A stretch of 61,250 nt of DNA from a virus: positions 1-61,250 of IMG/VR virus record IMGVR_UViG_3300047494_000010; one strand, given 5' to 3'. The notes below the pieces were generated by a model. It was given only the letters and a program-made list of their open reading frames with translations, was not told the origin of the DNA and ran no database searches. Made by a program: the position numbers and the translations under genes. The stretch's first letter is position 1, and each line of letters begins with the position of its first letter. Of the stretch, positions 8,187 to 17,406 are shown piece by piece.

Positions 8187-9370
8187 TAGTGCACCTTCGA
8201 GTAGTCGACGGCTTTTAATCCGCTAGGTAGCGTAAGGGCGGCAGCGGGTTGCTTCTTTTCAGCTTCCTGCGCCATGACGCCCATGCGTACTGCGGGGTCG
8301 CCCTTGTATCGATACGTGTAGATCGGCAGACCGTCATCAGTCTTACCGACTTTCTTGATGTCTTCTTTAACGCGCTTGTCAGAAATAGTAGCGAGCAAAC
8401 CCAAACCAGAAGCGCCCGTACCGTTCGCGCCTGTGCCAATTGAACTACCGGCGAACAGCCCACCCAGCGCGCTACCAATACCCGCCGAGGACTGGTTGTT
8501 GGCTTGTTGTTCGTCGTTCCAGGCGTTGACGCCGGTACTGTAGGTCTGTTCGCCAAGGCTACCAATGGCACTCTCGCCTGCCAGCGCTGCGCTGTTCGCT
8601 GAGGTGTTAGAAGATCCGACAGACTCAGTACCAGCAAGTCCCGTCGTCGATGAAGCATTAGCAGCTGTACCCTGATTGGTGGAGGTGCCACTCGCAGTGA
8701 GGCCCTGACTGAGGTCGGTGTTACCCTGACCAATAGCCTGACCTTCCATGCTCCAGCCCATCTGTAATGCGGCTTGACGTGCACGAGTCGCGGCACTTGC
8801 CTTAGCAGCTGCTTCCTGCGTGTTCATGGCGCTCTCCGCGCCCATCGCAGCCCCTGACGTAGGGTTCCCCCCGTACGATTCTTGCGTCATCGCCTGCTGC
8901 TGCTTCGCACTATCGAACGCGGACTGAGTGTCGCCTTCGGCAAGTTGCGCTTGCTGTTCGAAGTTACCCTGGGTGTTGTAGTTTGCTGCCTCCGTAGCCA
9001 TCTGATCCTGCATGGGCACGTAGACGTTGTTGTACTGGGCGTACTGTGAGTTGGCCAGCTTTGTGTTCGCGTTCATGTTCGCGATGTCAGCTGAATCCAC
9101 CTGCTGGGTCTGCGCTTCTTGAGCAGCTGCCTCTTGTTCCTCCTGAGGCATGACGGTGTTCTTGTAGGTGTTCCACTCTTGGCTGTCCAGATTGGCCATC
9201 TGCGTTTCAGCAGCGCCAATAGCGGGATCTGCAGCTGGTGTGGTTGACTTACCGCCACCAGAGCCACGGCCCCAGATACTTGCCATTTGGATTTCGGAGA
9301 GTTCCTTGAGGTACGCGGTGTTGCGCTTGGGCATCAGCGCGAGAAGGAGACTGCTTACTAGATTCGTCAT
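8186..9370 (-). CDS. Virion protein with C-terminal S74-like chaperone domain (394 aa)
   Basis: The body is Gln/Ala/Thr/Asn-rich helix. The last 65 residues (SDKRVKEDIKKVG ... MGVMAQE) match the endosialidase-type intramolecular chaperone (peptidase S74), whose Ser-Asp-Lys-Arg motif cleaves the chaperone after trimer folding. This copy is short and may be reduced. The ATG at 9370 overlaps the upstream stop as ATGA. A downstream start at 9286 (MASIWGRG) is a serious alternative, because the 28 residues before it look unlike the rest. The same chaperone type recurs in the tail fibre at 15521. Confidence 0.6.
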   Translation of the reverse strand: MTNLVSSLLLALMPKRNTAYLKELSEIQMASIWGRGSGGGKSTTPAADPAIGAAETQMANLDSQEWNTYKNTVMPQEEQEAAAQEAQTQQVDSADIANMNANTKLANSQYAQYNNVYVPMQDQMATEAANYNTQGNFEQQAQLAEGDTQSAFDSAKQQQAMTQESYGGNPTSGAAMGAESAMNTQEAAAKASAATRARQAALQMGWSMEGQAIGQGNTDLSQGLTASGTSTNQGTAANASSTTGLAGTESVGSSNTSANSAALAGESAIGSLGEQTYSTGVNAWNDEQQANNQSSAGIGSALGGLFAGSSIGTGANGTGASGLGLLATISDKRVKEDIKKVGKTDDGLPIYTYRYKGDPAVRMGVMAQEAEKKQPAAALTLPSGLKAVDYSKVH

Positions 9371-9792
9371 CGCCAATTCGGTCTCAAAAACTTGCACTCG
9401 TTCGGCAGCATCCCAAGCACGATGAGATCACCGCCGTCTTTCGCCCCACACCGGAGTCGGCCTTCTTCAACGAAGCCGAGGTGTTTGTCGAACGCTAGTG
9501 CGTGTGTGTTGTTGGCTTCGACGACGCCCGTTACTCGAGCGCATTTCAATTGCAGAAACGGGTACTTGAAAACTGCGAACATGAACTCTTTGGTCACCCA
9601 ACGAGTTCCCGGTACGGCGGCGACGTGGATGTGTATGTTCGGATGGCTGTAACTCTCGAACACCACGCCAGCGATAAGCTCACCGTCCTTCTCGTAGCCA
9701 ATCGTCGTGGCCCCGATCCACCCAGGCGATCCTGTTCTTTCACAGACAAACCGCATGACGCGTTCATCTTGTCCGTAGATTAGCTTTTTCAT
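9367..9792 (-). CDS. GNAT-family acetyltransferase
   Basis: The protein (141 aa from ATG 9792) has the GNAT layout: an IAGVVFESY strand, a VTKEFMFAVFKYPF helix and the C-terminal LGFVEEGRLR segment typical of these folds. GNAT enzymes move an acetyl group from acetyl-CoA to an amine; the substrate is unknown. A longer ORF starts at 9822, but that ATG sits inside the -10 box of a promoter at 9820-9848, so 9792 is preferred. GNAT genes are common among late genes of podoviruses. Confidence 0.65.
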   Translation of the reverse strand: MKKLIYGQDERVMRFVCERTGSPGWIGATTIGYEKDGELIAGVVFESYSHPNIHIHVAAVPGTRWVTKEFMFAVFKYPFLQLKCARVTGVVEANNTHALAFDKHLGFVEEGRLRCGAKDGGDLIVLGMLPNECKFLRPNWR

Positions 9793-9819
9793 AGCAGAAT
9801 AAGGGTGTATCTCGTTACA

Positions 9820-9848
9820 CATCTACCATAGATATGCTAACAAGTCAA
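9820..9848 (-). promoter_or_regulatory. Sigma70-like promoter upstream of the GNAT gene
   Basis: On the minus strand TTGACT (9848-9843), a 17-base spacer and TAGATG (9825-9820). The spacer begins TGTTAGCA and ends TATGG, sharing the GTTAG and TGG elements of the promoters at 21450 and 28029. Confidence 0.55.
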
Positions 9849-10372
9849 GTCGACTCGTACACACCTGTTAGGATCAGAACCGCGCCATTTCCGGCAGGGT
9901 AGGTGTTGTCGTAATTGGTGATCGAGTCCACTGCGGCGTTGACCGTGACACCCTGAAGCATCTTGCCGGTCGTCGCGTTCTCACGGCCTGGGATGAGAAA
10001 GGCTCCGTTGGATGTGAACGGTAGCGTGACGTGGATCGAGCCTGCTCCGGTGCCGTTGGTAGTGATCGTGATATTGATCTCGACGAAAACTGTCTTGCCA
10101 ACCTGGTTGTAGAGGCCGGTGGCGGTGTACGCCGTGAGGGTACCAGTCGCAGCAGTGACGACTGGGCTATATGGGGTCCACGCCTCGAATCCAGCGAATG
10201 GGGCGTAGCGTGCATCGCTCTGCTCTTTAGTGTAGACCCCTGCGGTTGTGTTGGGGCGTTGTCCTGTAAGGATCTCGGTGTTTTCTTTGAGAGCGTCGAC
10301 AGCGGCTTGTAAGTTGGCTTGGCCGCTCCTTCCCACCACAGCGGGGACCGAGCGAAATTTTGGTCCGCTCAT
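9845..10372 (-). CDS. Tail-associated beta-rich protein (175 aa)
   Basis: A short N-terminal helix (AAVDALKENTEILTG) is followed by a Thr/Gly/Asn-rich beta domain of about 110 residues, a layout seen in phage tail fibre or head-fibre tips. It overlaps the upstream nozzle-like gene by four bases (ATGA). No catalytic motif is visible. A host-contact or accessory virion role is inferred from composition and position. Confidence 0.5.
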   Translation of the reverse strand: MSGPKFRSVPAVVGRSGQANLQAAVDALKENTEILTGQRPNTTAGVYTKEQSDARYAPFAGFEAWTPYSPVVTAATGTLTAYTATGLYNQVGKTVFVEINITITTNGTGAGSIHVTLPFTSNGAFLIPGRENATTGKMLQGVTVNAAVDSITNYDNTYPAGNGAVLILTGVYEST

Positions 10373-12291
10373 ACGCCCGTTGCTCCAGATCCTGTGAGTC
10401 GTGGGATGTAGCTACCGCCCTTCAACTCAGTCATCGTCGTGGCCATGCTGAATCCACGCATCGGCGAATTACCAGTTATGAGGATTTCCCATAGGTATGC
10501 TTTAAAGCCACCGGGCATACGGATGGGCTCATGGGTAACGGGGGATGCCGAAAATACCTGGTTCCCGTCAGCGAAGACCGTGATGTTGATATATCGCGTA
10601 TCCGTTGCGGTAGGAAGATCTTGTAGGTTGCTGCCATCGAGTTCGAGGTTATTCAACTCGTAATCGTTGAACGAGCCACCGAGTGTGGTCGCAGCATCAG
10701 CTGTCCAGGTGGCCTGGTTCGCTGTCACTGCCGCGTTGTAAGCCGCCTGGAACGCAGCCGCGTTCTGCATGTATGTGTAGTCGGCGTCGACTTGTAGGGC
10801 CGCGAAGCTGAGCGGGTTGGCCATCGGGAACATCTTCGTGCGGTACTGAAACACGGTGTTGTTTTGTGTGTCGGCGTCCAGCTGGTAGACGTTGTTATCG
10901 CTCTGCTGTATGCAGTAGATATTGCCTGTGGTCCGTTCGACGAACACACAGGTTGGGTAGAAGTCGTAGTTCGCGAGGGGTGGTACGTCGTTGCGTGCCA
11001 GCACGATCGAGGACTGCACGGATCCGGTGTTGTAGAACCCGATGTAGAACGTGTTGTAGAGCATCCCGATCATGGTGCTGGGCACTAGCGGGTTCCACTC
11101 GTCGCGGGTGAATAACGACGTTGTGATCATGTCCTGAATGCCGGGGCCGATGGCCGCTAGACCCGCAGGAGTAGCGTAGACGACGCCCCACTGATCGCTT
11201 GCAATCGATCGCTTCGACACACAGGGCTGTAATAGCGGCAGCTTTTCCTGCGTCATTTGGCTGGGGGTGGTACCAGTGATGAGGTAGGGGTTCTTCGTTG
11301 TCCCGACGAAAAGCGTAGTGCCGAACACTCCAAGCCCGACAACGGGGAACTCGGTGGTGAGCATGTAGCTCGCTGGCCAGGAGTGCGGTAGATATGGATC
11401 GCTGAACCAGATCTGGTTATTGACGAATCCCGCCAGGATGCCGTTAGGCATCGATACCAGCCCCTGCAGGCCGCTGGGAGGCGGTAGGTAATAGGTTGAC
11501 GGCAGAGACTGCCCCAGCTGCGCCGTGGTGCGCGTGTCAGGGTATGTGCTGCCGCTCATGACCACGCCATTGAGGGTAGTCTGTCCAGAGACGACAGCCC
11601 CCGTCGATGGTGTCACCGTCATCTGATCGACGAGCTCGTAGGTGACTGTGGTTGCACCAGTGACGGTGCGATACAGTCGCATACCCGTGATGTTGTAGTT
11701 CGCCCCGCCTGACGAGACTGGTGCGGTACCCCACCCGCTCACGTTAACCGTTGAGCCCGATGATGGTGTGGTGATCAGAGTCGCCGGACTTGGTGCTGAT
11801 TCTTCGGTGATCGCTCCGAAGGTGCTGAGCCAGGTGTAGAGATAAGCCCGGGTCTCATTAGGGGGTGAACCACCTGTGGTTGCAAGAGTTGGTGCAACCG
11901 TTGGGCCTGGTACGCCCATCTCGAGGAAGGAGTTGGGGTACGGTTTCGCGCCCCCACTGTTCACCATTGCCCAGTTGGTTTTCTTCGGAGTGAAGTTTGC
12001 CCCGGTGTAGTAAATGCGGTAATCCGACGTATCGGCCTGTGGTCCCGAGACCGCATCAGCATCGCATGTCCACTCGAGCCACTGGAACGCGTTCGCGGGT
12101 CCGTTCATTTTGTAGATCGCCTGCACGCCCGCGTTATACGGGGTGTACACCTGCACCGGCTTTTTCCATGGGCGCAACTCTCCAGATTGCAGCTTTACGT
12201 TAGATGCAATCTGGGCTTGGGTGTCGGCGAGGTTCGTCGGTCCCGTTCGCGGTGAGGTTCCGGAGAAACCGGAGATGCGGATGACGGGCAT
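10369..12291 (-). CDS. Large tail (nozzle-like) structural protein (640 aa)
   Basis: The protein opens with MPVIRISGFSG and 'TNLADTQAQIASNVKLQSGELRP', a start typical of podoviral tail-tube/nozzle or stabilisation proteins; the rest is beta-rich with many aromatic and Gly/Asn/Thr residues, consistent with a propeller-like fold. It sits after the holin gene and overlaps both neighbours by 1-4 bases. The assignment rests on family resemblance and the absence of any long-tail tube genes; the exact part is inferred. Confidence 0.55.
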   Translation of the reverse strand: MPVIRISGFSGTSPRTGPTNLADTQAQIASNVKLQSGELRPWKKPVQVYTPYNAGVQAIYKMNGPANAFQWLEWTCDADAVSGPQADTSDYRIYYTGANFTPKKTNWAMVNSGGAKPYPNSFLEMGVPGPTVAPTLATTGGSPPNETRAYLYTWLSTFGAITEESAPSPATLITTPSSGSTVNVSGWGTAPVSSGGANYNITGMRLYRTVTGATTVTYELVDQMTVTPSTGAVVSGQTTLNGVVMSGSTYPDTRTTAQLGQSLPSTYYLPPPSGLQGLVSMPNGILAGFVNNQIWFSDPYLPHSWPASYMLTTEFPVVGLGVFGTTLFVGTTKNPYLITGTTPSQMTQEKLPLLQPCVSKRSIASDQWGVVYATPAGLAAIGPGIQDMITTSLFTRDEWNPLVPSTMIGMLYNTFYIGFYNTGSVQSSIVLARNDVPPLANYDFYPTCVFVERTTGNIYCIQQSDNNVYQLDADTQNNTVFQYRTKMFPMANPLSFAALQVDADYTYMQNAAAFQAAYNAAVTANQATWTADAATTLGGSFNDYELNNLELDGSNLQDLPTATDTRYINITVFADGNQVFSASPVTHEPIRMPGGFKAYLWEILITGNSPMRGFSMATTMTELKGGSYIPRLTGSGATGV

Positions 12292-12860
12292 TATTTACTC
12301 GCAATCGCTGGGGCCTGTGAGAGGAGTTCGGTCTTGCGTGCAGAGCTCGAGCTCGTGCCGTACCAGAAAGCCAGCACCATCATCGTTACGGAGTCCATCA
12401 AGCCGAGAACTCGGCCGACTACAATATCCGGTACCGATTTTGGGTAACCGACGAATAGCACATAACCTTCGCAGCCAAGAGAGAAAGCCAGCAAGATAAG
12501 TGACAGCCAGAAGAGGTCTCGGTTAGTACCGCCCTGGACACTAGAGGTACGTGCGCTTACACGATCGTCCACGTCGTCTTTGGCAAGCGCGAGGTCGTAG
12601 TCGTCATTGAGCTTTTTTACGTCGATCTGTTGCTGTGCCATCAACTCTTGATGGCGTTGGTCGGCTTCACGTACCTTTGCAATCACGTCCGGTGTCATCC
12701 CCGCGGTTGCCGCTCGGGTTATATCGTCCTTGCTGGCGTCTGGACTTAGCCCGAATGCGCTCGCAAGCGCAGAGACGGCGGTGCCTGCCAGCGGGCCACC
12801 TAGCATAGTTGCCAGAGTCGGGGCAACCGAACCGATGAGGGTCTTGAGATCGAGGTTCAT
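12291..12860 (-). CDS. Holin, three-transmembrane type
   Basis: The 189-aa product has an N-terminal hydrophobic Gly/Ala segment (about 12-40), a charged coiled-coil middle, and two strong membrane helices near residues 115-135 and 150-170, like the GTA/3TM holin family. Holins permeabilise the inner membrane so that lysozyme reaches the murein. Its start overlaps the end of the lysozyme gene by four bases, forming a lysis cassette. Confidence 0.7.
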   Translation of the reverse strand: MNLDLKTLIGSVAPTLATMLGGPLAGTAVSALASAFGLSPDASKDDITRAATAGMTPDVIAKVREADQRHQELMAQQQIDVKKLNDDYDLALAKDDVDDRVSARTSSVQGGTNRDLFWLSLILLAFSLGCEGYVLFVGYPKSVPDIVVGRVLGLMDSVTMMVLAFWYGTSSSSARKTELLSQAPAIASK

Positions 12861-13321
12861 TTGTCGGGGGTTCCAAAGAGTTCAGCTTCCGCTACACGTC
12901 GATTGAACAGGCCCTGCATAACGTGGCCCGCCGCCTTGTCCCACTTCACGAATTCAGCTTTGGCTCCGTCATAGTCGCCCTGGTTTAGAAGTCTTAACAG
13001 GGTCGAGCTATGGAAGTTTCCAGCGCCTTCGTTGTAAGTGAAGTCAATCAGTGCATCTGCTTCGTTCTGTGTGATCTGCACTAGCACGTACATACTCACA
13101 GCACGCTCTGCTACTGCCAGATCTAACTCGAGATGGGTGTCAGCTTCGTCTTGCGTCCACACCAGTCCGGGATACACATCGCCGCCTGTGTGTCCGTATC
13201 CGATGGTCCATGGTTCTGCTTTAGTGCCGGGATCCGGGTACGCCTTGAGGATCTCGCCTTCGAACCGCTCTGTGAGGATACGTCGCCCATTTGGGCTCAT
13301 CTTGAATGGTGGCATTACCAT
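12857..13321 (-). CDS. Endolysin, GH24 (T4-type) lysozyme
   Basis: The 154-aa protein carries the GH24 catalytic pattern: Glu21 (RFEGE), Asp30 (AYPDPG) and Thr39 (WTIGYGHTG). It hydrolyses the MurNAc-GlcNAc bonds of peptidoglycan. No signal peptide or SAR helix is evident, so export should depend on the holin encoded just downstream. GAAAGGA lies eight bases before the ATG at 13321, which favours that start over the Met two codons later. Confidence 0.88.
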   Translation of the reverse strand: MVMPPFKMSPNGRRILTERFEGEILKAYPDPGTKAEPWTIGYGHTGGDVYPGLVWTQDEADTHLELDLAVAERAVSMYVLVQITQNEADALIDFTYNEGAGNFHSSTLLRLLNQGDYDGAKAEFVKWDKAAGHVMQGLFNRRVAEAELFGTPDK

Positions 13322-13352
13322 CGTACATCCTTTCGTTTATCTGTCAAATGTC

Positions 13353-14372
13353 CTAACAGCCAGCACGCTTTCGTGCGTACTTTAGGAAGTCAGCACCCTC
13401 TTCGGGATCCCAGAAAACTTTGACGAGATCGGGGTGAGTGTTCGGTAAGGCTGGATTGATGACGGTCACAGCGGCCGGACCGAACGCGTGATCAGGGAAG
13501 CCCTTTTCCTTCGCATAGCGGTCGTGCACCTTATAGCTGGCGATACGTAGTGCGTGACATGCGAGGCCGGTGTCCGCGTCCTTGATGATGTTGTAGCCCG
13601 ACACGTGCTTATGGCCTGCGACAGCAAGGTGGTCCTTCACGCCCATCATCAGGGCCTTGGCGATACCGTGCGCTGGGTTCCACTGACTATGGCCGCTGAA
13701 ATCGTGGCGAGCGTTCACACGCACGGACTCTCCGTTCGGGAAGTCCAGGCGAATACGCGCTTGCGAAGGCTGATACAGCGCTGAGCCTTCTCTCTTGATC
13801 CAGTTCAACGGATCCCCGGAGCCGGACCACTGATCGTGGTTGCCCCCAACCAGGTAAAGCCAGTCACAGCGGCCGATGAACCACTCAGCAAGCTGCCATG
13901 CCTCTGAAGAGCTTGTCGACTGTTCTCCGTAGAGGCGCGCAAGTCGGCCGACCCAGTTGTTGGTCGTGTCACCGATGTTTGCACCGAAGAGCCCTTTCGT
14001 TTCGCGTACCAAGTCCGTGTGGCGTTCGAGGGCAGCGATGTCGGTCCCGTCGTCGTCCACGTGGGGGTCGCCGAAGTGCAGGATCCCGATTGGTCCCGCG
14101 AGGTTCACCTTGACAGGCACTAACTTGCTCGCCTCTTCGAACGCCGCCTTCTGTGCGTACTTGGCTTTTCGTTCAGCGATTAGATCTTCGACAGGACGAT
14201 GCTCCGAGGGGATCTTTTCGTGTACGAAGTCAGGGACGTTCTTCGCAGCCTGAACGCACCGGTAGATGTGATCTCTCGAGACTCCGAGAGCCGCAGCTGC
14301 CACCTTCTGGCTACCGAGCCGAGCAACTGCTTCCGTTGCAAGATGAATTTGTTCGTGTGTTAATTTAGCCAT
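13353..14372 (-). CDS. Calcineurin-like metallophosphoesterase with N-terminal HTH
   Basis: From ATG 14372 the protein has 339 residues. The first 45 form a helix-turn-helix (ATEAVARLGSQKVAAAALG then VSRDHIYR). The remainder has every metallophosphoesterase motif: FGDPHVDDDG, GANIGDTTNNW, VGGNHDQW, NARHDFSGH and AGHKHVSGY. Such enzymes use two metal ions to cleave phosphoesters; the substrate is unknown. A regulator fused to a phosphatase/nuclease fold beside the lysis genes is unusual enough to note. The longer ORF to 14501 reads antisense-like sequence and is not used. Confidence 0.75.
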   Translation of the reverse strand: MAKLTHEQIHLATEAVARLGSQKVAAAALGVSRDHIYRCVQAAKNVPDFVHEKIPSEHRPVEDLIAERKAKYAQKAAFEEASKLVPVKVNLAGPIGILHFGDPHVDDDGTDIAALERHTDLVRETKGLFGANIGDTTNNWVGRLARLYGEQSTSSSEAWQLAEWFIGRCDWLYLVGGNHDQWSGSGDPLNWIKREGSALYQPSQARIRLDFPNGESVRVNARHDFSGHSQWNPAHGIAKALMMGVKDHLAVAGHKHVSGYNIIKDADTGLACHALRIASYKVHDRYAKEKGFPDHAFGPAAVTVINPALPNTHPDLVKVFWDPEEGADFLKYARKRAGC

Positions 14373-14589
14373 TGAGCACCGTAGGTCGGAATAAGGAGCA
14401 CGCTCGGTGAGTCGGTTCAACGAAAGGTCGAAACGCGCCGATCTCGTCTCCGTGGATGAAGAGTTGGGGCGGCATGCCATAGCAACGCCCCTGCTCATCA
14501 CGCTTATCCTTGCTGTAGTAAGTACATCCCGAACACGTCTGAATTGCTAACGTGATCGAAGGAATTGGTTTCTTCCGTGGGGGTGTCAT
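14365..14589 (-). CDS. Small Cys-containing protein (74 aa)
   Basis: Four Cys (CSGC, RCYG, ACSLF) could bind a metal. The gene is joined to the adhesin gene by TAATG overlap and overlaps the phosphoesterase start. It is not assigned to a family; coding status rests on tight packing and the metal-binding look. Confidence 0.55.
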   Translation of the reverse strand: MTPPRKKPIPSITLAIQTCSGCTYYSKDKRDEQGRCYGMPPQLFIHGDEIGAFRPFVEPTHRACSLFRPTVLNG

Positions 14590-15524
14590 TAGCCTACGTA
14601 GCCCTTCAATGTGCTGGTGTTATAAGAAGTGCCGCTAGCCGTGACGCCTGATGCCGTGTACCCATTAAGGGCAACCGCAGAACCACCTGTGCCGCCCGCG
14701 AAAGATGCGGCCGTTCCGTCCTGCCCCCAGCTACCGCCTGCCCCGCCAGCCGCTCCATAGGCAGAAAAATAAACCGTGGTGTGAAGTCCGCTGTTGTAGT
14801 AGCTCGATTGCCCTGTGCCACCTGATCCGCCGTTCCCTGGGTTAGTGGCATTGCCACCTGCGCCTGCACCGGCTGCTGCAATAACTGAAGTACCAGTCGA
14901 GCCGCTAGTTGCACCGCCTGAACTGGTCGACCATCCTTGACCGCCACCGCCACCGCCGCCCGCACCCGTAGCTGAGGCACCGCTCTGCGTGACAAGCGCT
15001 CCAGCACCGCCGCCACCGCCACCGCCACCGCCGAAAAGTACTCCGCCGTTGAACTGGATTGTGATGTTGTGCTGGAGGTTCATTGATTTGCCCCCAGCAC
15101 CTCCGGCTGCACCAGAGCCACCGTTGCCGCCCTGACCAAAGATCCCACCTGAAACCAAGTTCAAAACGAGCGTCGAGCCAGATGGCCAGCCGCTTCCGGT
15201 ATCGAATGCCGGGGTTCCTGAAGTACTCGAATAAATATCCGCCTGGACGTTCAGGGTGAAGACGACGTTAGGCGTCGACGGAGACCCGAATAATGTGAAC
15301 ATGTTGACGTTCGCACTATTAGTACTAATCGTGATCGACTCCATCGCTGTTTTGCCATGGAAGTTATTCGCACTAATCGGGCCGGAACTAATACCAGCTA
15401 AGCCGCGTACGTTCGCATCATTGAATGAAATCTGCGCAAAAGCGCTCGCATCGAGTTCTTCCTCGATCGATTGCCCGATGATCGATCCTCCAAGGCTAAT
15501 AGCCCCGGTATTGTTGAGTGTCAT
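14589..15524 (-). CDS. Polyglycine-rich tail adhesin (311 aa)
   Basis: The N-terminal 60 residues (GAISLGGSIIGQSIEEEL, ISFNDANVRGLAG, NFHGK) match the anchoring module of many phage minor tail proteins. The C-terminal half is a series of glycine runs (up to nine Gly) separated by Ala/Ser/Thr/Asn segments, like the polyglycine-II sandwich of T-even-type tip adhesins. It likely decides receptor binding at the fibre tip. It overlaps the upstream S74 tail fibre gene by ATGA, consistent with a shared fibre. Confidence 0.65.
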   Translation of the reverse strand: MTLNNTGAISLGGSIIGQSIEEELDASAFAQISFNDANVRGLAGISSGPISANNFHGKTAMESITISTNSANVNMFTLFGSPSTPNVVFTLNVQADIYSSTSGTPAFDTGSGWPSGSTLVLNLVSGGIFGQGGNGGSGAAGGAGGKSMNLQHNITIQFNGGVLFGGGGGGGGGAGALVTQSGASATGAGGGGGGGQGWSTSSGGATSGSTGTSVIAAAGAGAGGNATNPGNGGSGGTGQSSYYNSGLHTTVYFSAYGAAGGAGGSWGQDGTAASFAGGTGGSAVALNGYTASGVTASGTSYNTSTLKGYVG

Positions 15525-16738
15525 TGCGCTTGTAGTGTCTTGATCTGCGCTGAAAGTTCTTGTATCGCTGCAACCAAAAGAGGAACAACACGTTCGTATT
15601 GCACCGTCTTATAGTTTTCACCAGATGCACTTCGGCCGTCTTTGAAGTGATCAAACGGTGCGGGTTTAACGACCTGTGGTAAGACGAGCTCGAGATCCTG
15701 CGCGCTCAGACCGACTTCGATTTGGTCAGGAAAGCCCGCGGCCAGTGCAATACTGTTCGGGCGGTAAGTGAAAGCTTCGAGGCGTTCGACTTTGCGTACG
15801 GCGTCTTTGATCGGGCTGATCTTAGTTTTGAGTCGCTTGTCCGAGTAGTAAGCGGTGATGTTGCCAGTAGCGGTGATCGCGCCGGTCGAAGTAATATTCG
15901 CGCAGCCTATGTCGCCAGAAGAATCGACATTGAACACGTTCGCCTGGGCTGCATTCAAAAGTGAGAACGGTACGCTGGGCGTAGATTGGATGTACGCCGA
16001 CACCGATGCTCCGTTGTACTGGAAGCACAGCATCGTCGGATTATTTGACTGGTTTGTACGGCAAATGATAGGGATGTCCACCCCGGGTGCCGAGAACGTA
16101 TATTGCCCGGAAAGGGTCGGAGTACCACTGAGGGGCACGTAAGCCGCAGCTGCTGCTGTGGCAGTCAGGAACGTGTACACCGCATCGGCGTAGTTAACCT
16201 TCTCACCCCACGCCGCGGCTGTGGGTCGCAACTCGAGCCGTGAGCCGATCGCGAACGCGCTGATGGTTGAGTTATCTACCCCGCGGACAACGGTCAGTGA
16301 GTCGCCCGAGATACTAGTAACTCGAACGATTTCGAGTACGTTTGAGGAACTGATGAGTGTTGCGTAAAACCAATCGCTCGAGCACGTCTGAGTCCCTGAC
16401 TGCGTGCCAGTAGTAGTAATTGCCGATCCACCAGGGGTGGCAGAAACTTGGAACGTGTTCGTAGTGGGGTTAGTGACGTAGTAAGTCACGCCTGCACTGA
16501 GCCCACTGGGCAATGCGCCACCGGTGTTGTTAAACACAACACTCTGGTTCGCTACTAGGCCATGCGAATTCCATGTGACCACGCCGGGGCTTGCGATAGT
16601 GATCGTGACGGTCGTCGAATTGATCGACGGAAAGCGTGCTCCCTGACCAGTCGTCAGCGACACTTGGTTATTCGTTGACGTTGCAGTCAACGCGCCAATG
16701 GTGGTCGCCCAGGCGTTGTTCGTAACTTTTTGGGACAT
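15521..16738 (-). CDS. Tail fibre with C-terminal S74 intramolecular chaperone
   Basis: Residues 1-300 are Thr/Ser/Val-rich beta sequence typical of trimeric fibres. From about residue 300 the S74 peptidase/chaperone domain begins (YSDKRLKTKISPI, then VGLSAQDLELVLPQ, and a helix VVPLLVAAIQELSAQI). In this family the Ser of the SDK motif performs self-cleavage after trimerisation. It is placed between an adaptor-like protein and the polyglycine adhesin. Confidence 0.75.
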   Translation of the reverse strand: MSQKVTNNAWATTIGALTATSTNNQVSLTTGQGARFPSINSTTVTITIASPGVVTWNSHGLVANQSVVFNNTGGALPSGLSAGVTYYVTNPTTNTFQVSATPGGSAITTTGTQSGTQTCSSDWFYATLISSSNVLEIVRVTSISGDSLTVVRGVDNSTISAFAIGSRLELRPTAAAWGEKVNYADAVYTFLTATAAAAAYVPLSGTPTLSGQYTFSAPGVDIPIICRTNQSNNPTMLCFQYNGASVSAYIQSTPSVPFSLLNAAQANVFNVDSSGDIGCANITSTGAITATGNITAYYSDKRLKTKISPIKDAVRKVERLEAFTYRPNSIALAAGFPDQIEVGLSAQDLELVLPQVVKPAPFDHFKDGRSASGENYKTVQYERVVPLLVAAIQELSAQIKTLQAQ

Positions 16739-17406
16739 TAGATGTACCTCGGGAATTCAGGAACGGTCAGGGCTCGGGACAAACCTTGATTGACCCTAAT
16801 GCGGGTCTGACCAATCTTCTGTTTGAACAGGCGTGCACAATCAGTGGCTGTCTTGGCGTCGGAGTACGGTTGGTTAAGCGTCATGTGTAACCGCGCTCGA
16901 GCCCCAAGTCCGATTGCTTCAGTGAAATGTTCCTGGATCTCAGAATTGATCGTCGTCGAGGCACGAGTGGGTTTGATCGAAGCACGGAACGTGATCCATC
17001 CTTCACCCGGCATGCTGATGGTCGGCGTCGGGATTAGCTGAAGATTCGGCTCTTGAGTACGCAAGTAAAATTCTGGCTGGCCCTGAAACTGCCGCCAATC
17101 GCACCAACGAAAAAGCCTAGTCAGAGTGTCAGGATCCTTCGGTGTCAGAAGCACGCCGTTGTACCAAACCTGCATGAGCAGTGAGAGCTCTTGATCAGTA
17201 GGGAGTGTGATTGGATAGATCGATTGCGATGCGACGCTATCGAGCCCCTGGTTCTGGATGTTGTCGTAGTCCACCTGCCAGTAGTTCGTCTTCTCACAAA
17301 ACTCGATGCACGCGTTGCGGACGGCGTTGAGGGCTACGAACTCAGGCACGCCTGGCACGTAAGGCAGAACATCGGGGTAGAAAGTGTCGTATGTGACCGT
17401 AGCCAT
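16738..17406 (-). CDS. Head-tail/tail adaptor-type protein (222 aa)
   Basis: The sequence starts YDTFYPDVLPYVPGVPEFVALNAVR, a start common to small connector-region proteins of podoviruses, and contains a helical ACIEFCEKTNYW segment and a C-terminal helix with ARARLHMTLNQPY. TAATG overlaps join it to both neighbours. It occurs together with the adaptor-like gene at 17406, after the capsid genes, where tail-completion proteins belong. Assignment is by position and composition. Confidence 0.5.
   Translation of the reverse strand: MATVTYDTFYPDVLPYVPGVPEFVALNAVRNACIEFCEKTNYWQVDYDNIQNQGLDSVASQSIYPITLPTDQELSLLMQVWYNGVLLTPKDPDTLTRLFRWCDWRQFQGQPEFYLRTQEPNLQLIPTPTISMPGEGWITFRASIKPTRASTTINSEIQEHFTEAIGLGARARLHMTLNQPYSDAKTATDCARLFKQKIGQTRIRVNQGLSRALTVPEFPRYI

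Noticed and set aside
8215-8796. 193-aa alternate-frame ORF inside the S74 protein gene
   Set aside because: Arg/Pro/Leu-rich shadow without a ribosome site, unlike the convincing nested ORFs in the giant gene.
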